Positions 1-10,700 of a stretch of DNA of 32,803 nucleotides are shown here, piece after piece. The stretch's first letter is position 1, and every line of letters begins with the position of its first letter. Position numbers and translations under genes: made by a program. Under the pieces are notes generated by a model that worked only from the letters and a program-made list of their open reading frames with translations, made no database searches and was not told the origin of the DNA. Source of the stretch: a virus; the IMG/VR virus record IMGVR_UViG_3300021371_000001, positions 1 to 32,803 of that record; one strand, 5' to 3'.

Positions 1-127
1 GAACCGACTTAGCGATGCACCTACTGGCAGATATGAAGCAGCATATCAAATGCCAAACAACTCACTTATGATCCACGCCTTAACAGTAAATGGATTTAAC
101 ATTGAGTTTCAAACTTACAGTGATAAT
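1..127. repeat. Terminal direct repeat marking the circular join
   Basis: Bases 1-127 are identical to 32677-32803. A perfect overlap of exactly 127 bases at the contig ends is the usual sign of a circular contig from a de Bruijn assembler run with k=127; that reading is an inference from the length. The overlap lies inside the tail tubular protein A gene, whose frame continues perfectly through it. A true terminal redundancy of the packaged DNA is the alternative, but its position inside a gene and its exact length argue for an assembly overlap. Confidence 0.95.
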
Positions 128-397
128 CTATTCTGTGATGCCGATGCTTCTGATGAAGTAGTGGCAGATTATACATACAGAGTTACCGAAGAGTATTGGC
201 CTTCTTACTTTACAATGGCTGTTCAGTTTCAGTTAGCATCTGTATTTGCAGTATCACTAGCGCGTGATGGTAGTCTTTCTCAGCTTATGGATCAAAAGGG
301 CGCAATGCTTATGGCTAAAGCCAGAGGTCTTGATTCACAATCGCAAACAACACGTAGGCTGGACACATCAAGATTTATCAGTAATAGGCGCAGCTAA
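2..397 (+). CDS. Tail tubular protein A (gp11-like), 3' part; gene continues from 32486 across the circular join
   Basis: The frame is open from base 2 and ends at TAA 395-397. Joined to the 5' part at 32486 it gives a 195-residue protein, almost the same length as T7 gp11 (196 residues). In T7-like phages gp11 forms the dodecameric ring between portal and nozzle. The sequence fits the family: an N-terminal part with an ALILIGAEPI-type helix and a later WPSYFTMAVQ stretch. The ATG at 50 is internal and is not the start. The stop overlaps the next start as TAATG, so the two tail-tube genes are probably translationally coupled. Assigned from length, order and family resemblance. Confidence 0.88.
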   Translation, partial: NRLSDAPTGRYEAAYQMPNNSLMIHALTVNGFNIEFQTYSDNLFCDADASDEVVADYTYRVTEEYWPSYFTMAVQFQLASVFAVSLARDGSLSQLMDQKGAMLMAKARGLDSQSQTTRRLDTSRFISNRRS

Positions 398-3003
398 TGC
401 AGAAGGTACAGGTTCCGATAACTAACTTCCAATTCGGTGAGGTTAGTCCTTCGTTGTCATCCCGAACTGATACTGCTGTTTATACGGCATCTGCTCAGAG
501 AGTAGAGAATATGTTTATTCGCTCCGAGGGTGGGGTTATTAAACGCGCTGGCTTGCAGAATTTATACAAGTACACTGACATAACATACAACTCTGCTAAG
601 ACGCAGCAAGCTAGGTTAATGCCGTTTATCTTTTCAGATGACGAGCAATACATAGTTTCTATGGAGAATGCTAAGGTACGCGTATTTATTATTGACCCGT
701 CTACTGGTGCAGTATCATTAACAGCTACACTTACTGCTGATGTTGATAGCGCAGCGTTACCTTTTTCTGATACTTACTTGCATGAATACACCTTTGCTCA
801 ATTAGGTGATGTACTGTTTGTGTGTCATCCTTTGTTTATGCCAAGGCAGATTGTAAGAACGAGCCTTACTGCATTCCAAGTAGAAACATTTACGTTTGAT
901 ACTCGGTCTGACAAAGAGCAGATTTATCAGCCTTACTATAACTTTCACAATGCGGGTGTATCTTTAACGCCTAGCGGAACAAGTAGTAGTATTACCTTAA
1001 CCATTGGTGAGTTTAGCGCAGAGACAGATGATGATGGTATTTCTGTGTCAGCGGAAGTTGGCAATAATGCTAACTTGGTTCTTGGAGGCGCACTGGCATC
1101 TGGTGGCTCGGTTACGTTTGTGTACGGTAGGCTGGTTACTATCACATCTGGTGGTAATGATAGTGGTATATCATTTACTGTAACTGGCACAAATGTAGAT
1201 GGCGATGCTCAGACTGAAAGTATTACTGGTGCAAATGCTGGTGTTGCTACTGGCACTAAGTTTTTTAAGACTATTACACAGATTGCTGCTGTTGGTGATC
1301 CCGCTGGAACAGTAAAGGCTGGTGTTACTGACAAAGCTGCTGTGCCTTACTTTGATACTACTGGCAGTCAAGCTGGTGGCAATTATGCTGACTCAAAGCA
1401 TGTTGGAGTAACCTTACTTTATCATAAGTCGGAAATACTTATTACTTCTGTGCAGTCTGGGACTCAAGCTACTGGAACTGTGTTGGATAGTTTGTTTGTG
1501 CAGCTTAAAGCTAACGCACTTAGAACTATTGATGGTTCCTCTACAGTAGAAGTAACGCATGTTAATCATGGTATGAGGGTTGGGGATTCTGTCACACTAT
1601 CCGAATGTGCTTCTGTGGGTAATATTTCTACTAGCAATCTTAACGGTGCTAGAGTTATTACAGGCATAACCGATGATAATAGCTATACGTTTACGGCGGG
1701 TGGTTCTGCTAATGCTTCTGTAGATGGTGGTGGTTCTCCCAAGGTAACGTCTGCTGCACCTACTACGGATTGGGCAGAGCAATCATACTCTAGTCTTAGA
1801 GGTTTTCCATCTGCCATTACCTTTCATCAGAATAGACTTTGCTTTGCTGGTACAATAGCGCAACCAGATACTATCTGGATGAGTAAGTCTGCATCCTATT
1901 ATAACTTTGATGTTGGTGATGCTAACGACAGTGACTCAATACACCTGACTGCAAGCATTGGTGAGGTTCAGCAAATTAGGCACTTAGTTTCTAACAGAGA
2001 CTTACAGGTGTTTACTGCATCTTCTGAAATGTATGTACCTTCATTCCAAGATAAACCTATTACGCCTACTAACGCACAGGTTAGAAGACAGACACCATTT
2101 GGTAGCGACTCTATTCGCCCACAGGTTTTGGATGGCGCTACTATCTTTGTGCAAGCTGGTGGTTCTATTGTGCGTGAGTATTTGTTTACAGATTCAGAAG
2201 AAGCCTACACTGCTGTTCCTGTGTCTTCTTTGTCTTCTCATTTGATAGATAATCCTGTAGAAATGAATACCTTTTACGGCGCTGTGGATCGTTCTGAAAG
2301 TTATGTCTTTATTAGAAACGCATCTGGTAAGATGGCTGTGTTTAATTCCAACAGAGCAGAGCAACGTGCTGGCTGGGCTGAGTTTACTAGCCAAGGATTG
2401 TTTCACTCTACAGTTACTATAGATGATCGTGTGTTTGCTAACGTGGCCTTCCCAATGGGAAACGATACAACGAGGTATGTACTCTGTGAACTTAAAGCAG
2501 ATTCTAACATGGATATGTCCAAGACCTATACCGCGACAAGTACGAACAATGGAATCTTCACTGTTTCAGCAGACTTTGAAAACGGTGCTGTTGTTAATGT
2601 TGTTAGCGGTAATAACTATATTGGTGAGTTTACTGTTGCTGGTGGCAATGTTGATGTCAGTGCTGTAGAGGGATTAAACACTGCAGAGATTGGGTATAAG
2701 TTTGACGTTACTCTCAAGACCAATCCTATAGATACCAATACGCAAGCTGGCCCTGTAAGCGGTAAGATTAGAAGTCTTGCTAGTGTAATTGTTGATCTTA
2801 ACTCTACGTTATCAATTAGTGTTAATGGCACTAACTTGGTTATTCGTCAGGTTAATGATGACTTATCTCAGGAACAAACTGCAGTTACAGGACGTAAAGA
2901 ATTTAGATTGATGGGTTATGGCCGGACACCACAAGTAACTATTAGTCAATCAGCGCCGTTACCTCTACAGGTTAATGGCCTAATAGCGGAGTTAGTATTC
3001 TAA
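397..3003 (+). CDS. Tail tubular protein B (gp12-like nozzle protein)
   Basis: An 868-residue protein directly after the gp11-like gene, which is the T7 order; T7 gp12 is 794 residues. In T7 the gp12 hexamer forms the tail nozzle. The N-terminus has the pattern usual for these proteins (an FQFGEVSPSL stretch followed by an RVENMFIRSEGGVIKRAG region). The centre, about residues 170-480, is rich in Gly, Ser, Thr and Val, as expected of beta-rich insertions, and probably explains the extra length. The region around 500-560 (SYYNFDVGDANDSDSI, then a 'dlqvFTASSE' stretch) also resembles the family. Start overlaps the previous stop as TAATG and the end overlaps the next start the same way. Confidence 0.88.
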   Translation: MQKVQVPITNFQFGEVSPSLSSRTDTAVYTASAQRVENMFIRSEGGVIKRAGLQNLYKYTDITYNSAKTQQARLMPFIFSDDEQYIVSMENAKVRVFIIDPSTGAVSLTATLTADVDSAALPFSDTYLHEYTFAQLGDVLFVCHPLFMPRQIVRTSLTAFQVETFTFDTRSDKEQIYQPYYNFHNAGVSLTPSGTSSSITLTIGEFSAETDDDGISVSAEVGNNANLVLGGALASGGSVTFVYGRLVTITSGGNDSGISFTVTGTNVDGDAQTESITGANAGVATGTKFFKTITQIAAVGDPAGTVKAGVTDKAAVPYFDTTGSQAGGNYADSKHVGVTLLYHKSEILITSVQSGTQATGTVLDSLFVQLKANALRTIDGSSTVEVTHVNHGMRVGDSVTLSECASVGNISTSNLNGARVITGITDDNSYTFTAGGSANASVDGGGSPKVTSAAPTTDWAEQSYSSLRGFPSAITFHQNRLCFAGTIAQPDTIWMSKSASYYNFDVGDANDSDSIHLTASIGEVQQIRHLVSNRDLQVFTASSEMYVPSFQDKPITPTNAQVRRQTPFGSDSIRPQVLDGATIFVQAGGSIVREYLFTDSEEAYTAVPVSSLSSHLIDNPVEMNTFYGAVDRSESYVFIRNASGKMAVFNSNRAEQRAGWAEFTSQGLFHSTVTIDDRVFANVAFPMGNDTTRYVLCELKADSNMDMSKTYTATSTNNGIFTVSADFENGAVVNVVSGNNYIGEFTVAGGNVDVSAVEGLNTAEIGYKFDVTLKTNPIDTNTQAGPVSGKIRSLASVIVDLNSTLSISVNGTNLVIRQVNDDLSQEQTAVTGRKEFRLMGYGRTPQVTISQSAPLPLQVNGLIAELVF

Positions 3004-3581
3004 TGGACCCAGTAAGCGCAGCTATTTTAATTGGAACAGGTATTCAAGCTGTAGGTTCTATTAAAGCTGGCAAAGCGCAGAAAGCGCAAGCCGAGCAAGA
3101 AGCTAAACAGTTAGAACGAGAACGAGCATTGACAAGAATCCAAGCTACTCAAAGCATGACTGCTATGGCTCAAGATTATGCTATGGCTACATCAGCTAAT
3201 GACGCATTTTTTGCTGGTGTTCTTGGTCGTGATGTGAGCGATAGAAGCCTACGCGCTTTTAAACAAAGGCAAGAAGAAATCTATAGTACAGATGTTAAAA
3301 GGCTTGCGTCTGATACTAATATGAGAGCTAAGATTCTAACCTTGTCTGCTGCTGCAACAAGGCAATCAGGTAAGAATGCTTTGAGCGCTAGTTACTTTAA
3401 TGCAATGGGACAAGTTACTAGTGGTATTTATCAATACGGTCAGGTTGGTGGTGATGTACCTCAAGACAGTCAAAACAGAAAACTATCTTTGTCTTTTACT
3501 GCTGGTGGCGGTGATACTTCCCCACTTAATAGTGGTACACGGACTAGCTCTGGATACAGAAGATACTTGGCAAGGAGTTAA
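3003..3581 (+). CDS. Internal virion protein, gp14-like
   Basis: 192 residues, against 196 for T7 gp14, and in the same place between the nozzle gene and the large internal virion proteins. Gp14 is ejected with the DNA and forms the outer-membrane part of the ejection conduit. The N-terminus is a short hydrophobic helix (about residues 3-20) followed by a Lys/Glu/Gln-rich helix (about 21-45) that looks like a coiled coil, a pattern shared by gp14-type and other phage ejection proteins. The C-terminus is Gly/Ser/Arg rich. Starts at TAATG with the nozzle gene. Sequence identity to T7 is not obvious, so the call rests on size, order and helix pattern. Confidence 0.72.
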   Translation: MDPVSAAILIGTGIQAVGSIKAGKAQKAQAEQEAKQLERERALTRIQATQSMTAMAQDYAMATSANDAFFAGVLGRDVSDRSLRAFKQRQEEIYSTDVKRLASDTNMRAKILTLSAAATRQSGKNALSASYFNAMGQVTSGIYQYGQVGGDVPQDSQNRKLSLSFTAGGGDTSPLNSGTRTSSGYRRYLARS

Positions 3582-3584
3582 TAA

Positions 3585-6500
3585 ATGGCTGTAGTTCGTC
3601 AAACTCAAAGGGTTTTTAATAAACCAATCGGTGTAACTCGCATGAATACTGGCGAGGCTGAACTGTGGCAGACGGTAAGCAATGCAGCTAGTACCATTAA
3701 CAATATCGCAATGGACTATGAGAAAACTGTTGGAGTAGCTAAAGCTCAAGAAGCTGCGTTAGGCGTAGCAAGAAACGATGTTATCTCTATTGATCCATCT
3801 ACAGGCAAGCCAGTTGCTCTTAGAGTTGCAGAGCAATACGGTTCTATACGCGCTCGTGCATTTACAGATATTATTAACAGAAGATTTGAAGAATCTATAT
3901 CAAATGAAATAACTACTAAGGGCATAGATTTTGCAAACAAGTATCCTAGCTCTGCTGTTTTTAATGAGGAAATGTCTAGGTATATTCAAGACTTAGTTGA
4001 TTCTTCTAATGGAATGTATAGCGAGTTTATACAGGAAACTGGTACTGTTTATATAGCTAAAGCTACAAAGACATTGCAAAGTGCGGAAAGGGCTGCAGCT
4101 AAGTCTGCTGCAAAGAATGCGGCAGAGTATACAAAACAAGTAACAATGAGAAAAGCAATAGAGCTTTCTGCTGCTGGCGGTGATTCTGTAGAAATAGATG
4201 CACAGTTTAAAATTGCACAAACTGCTATTGAAGATGATTATAAACTTGATAGAAACGTCTCTCAATATTTTGCGTCTATGGACCAGCTTAATCTTGCTAG
4301 AGCAAAATCATCTATTGGACATTTGCAAAGTGTTACTGCTGGTTTAACTAAGTCTCAAATCCTTACAATAAGCGCAGCTATAGAAAACCCATTAGCTTTA
4401 GGTTTGCTTGGTGATGAGTTAGCTGAATATAAATCATTGATTACCTCAATTCAAAGCAATGCAAAGTATCAAGACTTAGACAAACTTTCAACTTTGTTTG
4501 ATGGTCAGGTGTTAGATCAAGACTCTATAAACATAGCAGAGTACAATGAAAAAACTCAGGCTTTATTAGATTCACAAAACCCAGGAACGCAATACCATGC
4601 TCATAAACTTCATACTAAAAATGTATCTAATGAGGCAGTTATTAATAAAGACAACATGGGCAAGGCATCAATGCGATTGCCAGCAAGGTTATTAAGCAAA
4701 ACTGTAATTAGTTTTTTAGCTTCTAGTACAACAGATAACGACAAAAAAATTATCACTGCTGTTCTTGGTTCCTTAAGCAGTTTAAATTCTAATACTGAAT
4801 TGCTTAAACAAATACCTAACACATTAATAAGGAAGGATGTTCAATTTATTTTAAACAACTATACTCCTGAACAAATAAATATTTTAGTTGCTGATATAGA
4901 TGGAGTTCTTAATGATGCTGCTAATTTAGATACGTTAACAAAAGCAGAAGAAAAAGCTGCTGAAACTCAACTTAGATTAGCCAAGCAAGAGGCTGATGCT
5001 AGATTTGTTTTGGCAAATCAACCAGCATATCTTGAGATGTATGGCGCACTGTTAGGTGAATTAGATATTGAAACAGATAAAGATAGGGCTATGGTTCTTG
5101 CTCAAGAGCTATATGATCATGTTGCAAATGCAGACCCTAGACTTGTTTCAAACGATCATAGAGTTAAGGCAAGTAACTTATTATCCTCTAAAGCACCTGC
5201 ATTAAAGAGCGCTCAAGCAAAAAAGGATTCTGCTTTAAAAACAAATGAAGCCATTAGGTTTATTACTTCAAGGGTAAATCTTAAACAAGATATTGGGCCA
5301 ACTGCCTTTGATAAGATTGGTGAGCTTAGGGAAATAGTTAGTATGGCTGAGCTTACTGGCCTTCATACTCCTGTTGTTATTAACGGCTGGTATAAAGAAG
5401 TAGATGATCTTGCCATTGCTGTTTTGGAAAGTAATTTAGCAACTATCTTTCAAGAATATGATAGTGAGTTGCAAAGAATTAAATCTGAGTTCAAATTAAA
5501 TGCAGCCAATGGCATTGTTGAGGAACAGTTTTTAATAGACAGTCTTAAGTTTATTAATCAGTTAGAAAAAAACTTTCCTACAGAGTTTAACGCTACTTCA
5601 AGAGAAGAAGCTAAATCTATTTTAATGCAAAATCATTCTACTGCTATTTCTACAGTTGCTATACAAGATTTAACTAGCGGCACTAATAGCAGGGGGCTTA
5701 GTCCAAAGGTTATTGACGAAGCTATAGCTGTAGGAAGATCAGGCATTGATGCTGTTAATTCTAAATATGGGGACACAAACACTGTAGCAAGCAAATTAGC
5801 TCGTACAATAGCAAAGATTTCTGGCACTCCATCATTTGCTAGTAACTTAAACACTATTATTGGTACAATAAAAAACACTAATGACGGACTTTGGCAAACA
5901 TTTACTGAAGAGCAAAATAGAGAGAATGCTGTTGCTAGAGTAGAGAATGGCACTGGAAGTCTAGCAGATGCAGACATTTATGTAGAAGAACGCTTAGACC
6001 CGCTTGTAGATGGACCTGTTGATTATCAAGATCAAAACCTTTGGCAGAATGAATTTGGTCAACTAAGTGCTTACTCACAAGAGTTTATAAAGTTAGCTAA
6101 CCTTGGACACTTACCTAAATCATTTAAGAACTTAATGGTAAGCATGGCAACGGGTGGGGTGTCAGGCAATGAAACTATCCTTAATGTAATCAATGCTCTT
6201 AACAATGCTGACACAAACGGCAAGCCAATTAACATACTAACACAAATGCCTAACTTAACAGATCAAGAGTCTGACGCAGCGGTTCGTCTTTCTTATGCTC
6301 AAGACTTGGCAGAGTTTAGTCAACAAACTGTTTCAGAAGCTCTTGCTACAATTCTTAGCCGTGAATCTGAAATGAAGATGTCTATAAATGATTACAGTAA
6401 AGATGTGCTTGATGCTAAGATTCCTGAATGGGTTGCTGAAACGTGGCCTGATGCAGACTTAAAATCTAGGACTTTACTTAGATTTGCAACTAAGGAAGCG

Positions 6501-7757
6501 TTTATTCAAGGTGCATCTACAGCAGAGGATGTTAAGTCTAGGGTTCAATACTACATTGATAATCATTTTGTAGAAGATCAGGATGTTATTGGCCCTACTG
6601 TAGACGGCAAAGTTTCTGGTGGCAGACAGCTTTTGCGAGATGAAATTACCTTTATGAACGCTAAAATAAATGCAGCACTGGCGCAAAGTTTTAGTCCTGA
6701 AGAGCAAGTTAAGTTTTTAAAAACTGTTGATATGCAGCCCGAAGGTGAATCTATTGGTCCTTTGTTTGGTGCATTATCTGGTGTTCAGCAAACTTTTTAC
6801 AATATACTTTCTGGTGATAAGAGAGTGGATTTAGAATGGAAGTTAAAACCTAATCCTACAAAATATGGTCTTTATGATTTAATGATTTTGACTGAGGCTG
6901 GTACTTATGTGCAACGTACTCATGACGTTGAGCTAGAAGGAAATACTGTAAAAGTTCCTATGTCTTTTGATGTTATTGATTACAGAGGCAAAACTAGTAC
7001 AGCTCATTTGAATGAACTTTACACAACTAGATTGCAAAATGCGTTTAAGGAAAATAACGGAAACTCATTTAGTACATTTGTAAACTCCCGTAATATGTTT
7101 ATTGGTGTTGAGGGCTTTGGACATGATGTATCAGATGATGAAGCTAAAGCTAGGTCTGCTTTACAATTTGTTCGCGATCCTTCGTTGCTTGAAGAAAATG
7201 AAAACAAACAAATTTTCTTTGATCTTGTAGACGAGGGCTACATTGACGAAGCTCATGTTCCCATCTTCTTTGAGGGAGTAACTGGCATACAGTACTTACC
7301 TAGCTTCAAGGCAGAAACTGGCATTCAACCATTTGCTAGAGTAGAAAAAATTACAAGAGAAAATACAACTATTCCTACTGAGATAGCGCCTGACAATCCA
7401 CAACCGCCAGCCACTATATCTATGGTCATGAATAACTTTAAGTTAAACATGAGAAATACAACTGAAGCTGAATGGAAAGGTATGTCCAAGGAGCAACGCA
7501 CCGATGCAGGTTTACCTACAAAGCTACCTATACCGGGCTATTTTATAACAAGCAGGTTTTTTAAACCAACACCTCAGTCATCTAACTGGCGCAAGAGATT
7601 TCATCATGCTCTTAACTTAGGTGATGCAATGTCTTTGTATAGTCGCAGCGAATGGGAAGCTATGGATGAATCAGAACGAATAAGTAAAGGACTTCCTGTC
7701 AATGACATTGATTTAGATACTGCTGGCGGTTACAAAAAATTTAAGAAGAGCAATTAA
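3585..7757 (+). CDS. Large internal virion protein (gp15-like position)
   Basis: 1390 residues, mostly predicted alpha-helical with few Cys, rich in Ala, Asn, Gln and Lys. An AAGGAG site 7 bases upstream supports ATG 3585. It stands where T7 has gp15 (747 residues) but is almost twice as long, so it may combine functions. No lytic transglycosylase motif was recognised. Near the C-terminus two similar segments occur: EAEWKGMSKEQR followed by AGLP, and SEWEAMDESERI followed by KGLP, suggesting a small duplicated module. Expected role, by synteny, is part of the ejected core that carries DNA across the cell envelope. Function is inferred from position only. Confidence 0.65.
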   Translation: MAVVRQTQRVFNKPIGVTRMNTGEAELWQTVSNAASTINNIAMDYEKTVGVAKAQEAALGVARNDVISIDPSTGKPVALRVAEQYGSIRARAFTDIINRRFEESISNEITTKGIDFANKYPSSAVFNEEMSRYIQDLVDSSNGMYSEFIQETGTVYIAKATKTLQSAERAAAKSAAKNAAEYTKQVTMRKAIELSAAGGDSVEIDAQFKIAQTAIEDDYKLDRNVSQYFASMDQLNLARAKSSIGHLQSVTAGLTKSQILTISAAIENPLALGLLGDELAEYKSLITSIQSNAKYQDLDKLSTLFDGQVLDQDSINIAEYNEKTQALLDSQNPGTQYHAHKLHTKNVSNEAVINKDNMGKASMRLPARLLSKTVISFLASSTTDNDKKIITAVLGSLSSLNSNTELLKQIPNTLIRKDVQFILNNYTPEQINILVADIDGVLNDAANLDTLTKAEEKAAETQLRLAKQEADARFVLANQPAYLEMYGALLGELDIETDKDRAMVLAQELYDHVANADPRLVSNDHRVKASNLLSSKAPALKSAQAKKDSALKTNEAIRFITSRVNLKQDIGPTAFDKIGELREIVSMAELTGLHTPVVINGWYKEVDDLAIAVLESNLATIFQEYDSELQRIKSEFKLNAANGIVEEQFLIDSLKFINQLEKNFPTEFNATSREEAKSILMQNHSTAISTVAIQDLTSGTNSRGLSPKVIDEAIAVGRSGIDAVNSKYGDTNTVASKLARTIAKISGTPSFASNLNTIIGTIKNTNDGLWQTFTEEQNRENAVARVENGTGSLADADIYVEERLDPLVDGPVDYQDQNLWQNEFGQLSAYSQEFIKLANLGHLPKSFKNLMVSMATGGVSGNETILNVINALNNADTNGKPINILTQMPNLTDQESDAAVRLSYAQDLAEFSQQTVSEALATILSRESEMKMSINDYSKDVLDAKIPEWVAETWPDADLKSRTLLRFATKEAFIQGASTAEDVKSRVQYYIDNHFVEDQDVIGPTVDGKVSGGRQLLRDEITFMNAKINAALAQSFSPEEQVKFLKTVDMQPEGESIGPLFGALSGVQQTFYNILSGDKRVDLEWKLKPNPTKYGLYDLMILTEAGTYVQRTHDVELEGNTVKVPMSFDVIDYRGKTSTAHLNELYTTRLQNAFKENNGNSFSTFVNSRNMFIGVEGFGHDVSDDEAKARSALQFVRDPSLLEENENKQIFFDLVDEGYIDEAHVPIFFEGVTGIQYLPSFKAETGIQPFARVEKITRENTTIPTEIAPDNPQPPATISMVMNNFKLNMRNTTEAEWKGMSKEQRTDAGLPTKLPIPGYFITSRFFKPTPQSSNWRKRFHHALNLGDAMSLYSRSEWEAMDESERISKGLPVNDIDLDTAGGYKKFKKSN

Positions 7758-7759
7758 AA

Positions 7760-10700
7760 ATGGCTGAGATACTACCACAAAACATATTAAGCTCTCAGCC
7801 TCCAAATAAAATACCGTTAAAGCGCGGTGATCCTACGTTTGGTGAAACATTTATTAGCAACACAGAGCAACTGCTTAGACCTGCGGCAGAGGGCGCTGCT
7901 AAGTTACTCATGCCTAGTGTGTTTGATAACAACACTGAACGCGATCCTACATTTGATTTTAACAATTTCTTAACTGAAAAAAATATTGATATTAAATCTA
8001 ATGACGGTCAGTATCTATCTAATTACTCAGCTAATGCTGTCCAAGCTCAAGAGCATTACTTAAAGTTACTTAATCGTAAGGAAACTCAGAGGGCTATAGA
8101 GCAAGCTGGATTTCTACAGCAAATGCTTGCCGATCCTATCCTTTTTGCAGAGGTATTTACTCCGCTAATCTACATGAAAGGCTTTCGTGCTGCTGCATCT
8201 GGCGGTAAGTTTTTTGCAAACAAGGCGTTGCAGTCTCAGGTTGATAACGCTTTGTTAAAATTTCAAGGCTTGTCTAAAGCTAAACAGGTTGCAGCAATAG
8301 CTGGCGCAGAAGCCCTTGTGTTTGAAGGTGCACGAAATGTAATTGAAGGTTTCAATGCTACTCAGGCCGAAGGTCAAGATGCAATGACTTCTTTAGTTAA
8401 AGAATCTTTAGACACTACCATGGCTATTTCTTTAGCTGGTATATTTGGATTAACGCTTGGTAAGGGTTTTAGTGTTTACTCTGATGCAAAGCAAAAGACT
8501 ACATTAGAAAATTATCAAGCTACTCTTAATGCAGCAAGGGTATTCCAAAAAGACATAGACGCTGTTCCTGCTGGTGCTGGTGATCCAGATTTTATTGGCC
8601 CTGTCATGCCAACAGAAACAAAACCATTTACAAAGGGTCAGCTTGGATCATCTAGTAAAGCAGAAACTGTAACTCTTGCAGATGAAATGCCTGATCTTAA
8701 ATCTACTGATCTTGATTTCATGGGGTCTTGGTTTACTGAGTCTATATTTTACAAGGCATTACCTACATCTGTTAAGTCAGTAATATTATCTGATGCTCCA
8801 ACAATTACTAAGCTAAAGTTCTTAAAGATAATTAACGATTCTGGCGTTGGCTTTAAGTTAAATCAAACGGGTAACTCTATTGGTCGTTCTGTGTTTCAAG
8901 AGTCTGGTGAGCTTTCTGGCAAGTGGGTTGGAGTTTATCGTGAGATTCACAATGTATGGTCAGAAGTAAATCCAAGCGGCGGTGCTACTGTGCTTGATGT
9001 TCCTATACAAAACGCTATTGAAAAAATTAAAAAGATAAGAGGCAAAGAAAACTTAACCTTTGAAGATTTTGGGCAGCACATAGTTAATTTGTATTTAACT
9101 AAAGCGTCTGATGTAAGTCCGCTTGAGGCTAGAGCCTTAGAACAAGTGCGTAAATATTTTGACGAATGGGATCAAAGGCTTAATGATGTAGGTTTGCTTG
9201 GCTTTAACGATGTTCTTGTTAGAAGAAAGTCTGACATAAAAGGCCGATTGACCAGTATGGAGTCTGTTACTCAAGGCATAATTAAAAGCAATAACAATTA
9301 CTTAACAGGTAGATTGTCCAAAGCAGAAGCAGACCTTTCTAAGAAACAAGATTTGTTAGCTAAACTTAATCAAACATTTAAAGATAGAGGCTTAACGGCA
9401 AAGCAAACCGCATTTAAAGCAAGGCTTGAAGAAGAGATACCTATAGCTAAAGCTAGAGTTAATGATTTTAAAAATGCGTTAAATGTATCTAACGTAACTA
9501 AAACTGCAGGGGATGCGGTTAAAGTGTTAGATGATTTAAAGCTAACTGTTAAGGCTAGGGGTGCTATAGAAAACCTTGACACGCACACTGTACTAATGCG
9601 TGAGCGCCTTGATAATGTTAATGCTTACCTTGATGGCACGGCTGTTGAGAAGGGCTTGAGAGAGCCGTTCTTCCCTCGTTACTTTAATCGTAGAGCTATT
9701 GATGCTGACCGCGAGGGCTTTGAGAATATTATTACACAGCATTACATAGAAAATCCTAGCATTTGGTCTTGGGATGACAAGGCAGAACGCTTTGTTGAAA
9801 AGGTTTTAGACGGCAGTGAGCGAATGGCTAGGGGCAGGGCTAAAGAAACTGTTGCTAAGATTATGAATGAAATAGATGATGATGGTCTTGAAGGTGCTTA
9901 CTTTGGCGCAGGTAGATCAAAGCACATGATTCATAGAGCGTTAGATATACCTAATGAAAAAATTAAAAATTATATAGTTACCGATCTTAAGCAGGTTATG
10001 ATTGCGTATCATTCTAAGATTGCACCCAAGTACGCTTTTGCTCGGCAGTTTAGAACTGATAGCGGCAAGCCAGCTACATTAGATGATTTGATTGCAACTA
10101 ACACTAAAGAAATGAAATCTGCAGGTACTTCTGAAAAAACAATAGACATGGTAAACAAAGAGTTTGTTGCTAGTTACGATAGGATTGTAGGTCGCGTTCT
10201 TACTAACCCTGACAGTATACAAGCTAGAACTGCCGATTGGTTACGCACTGCAACACAATGGACTTATCTTGGTGGTGCTGGTGTGGCTGCTGTTGGTGAC
10301 TTTGCTAACGTATTTATGGATCATGAAATGCGTATTATAGCTAAGGGATTAGTTTCTCTGGCTGATGGCAATAGTTTAAAGATGGCTCGTAAAGAGTTAA
10401 ATAAATCTGGCGATGGTATAGAGATTATAGCTGGCACTGCTCACATGCGGCAGATGGAAAACATATCGCAAGATCCATTTGCTAATGGAATGACTGATAA
10501 AATTAACAATGGATTTTATATAGCAAATCTTTTGGCTCCTATTACACTAGCAACTAAACATATGGATGCTTTGTTTAGAGGCCATACTATCATTGAGGCA
10601 TCAATTCGTTTAGCTGGCGGTAACGCTTCTAAGTGGGAACAGGAATTTCTAGCCCGATATAATATCACTCCTGATTTAGCGGCAAGAATTGCTAAAGCTC

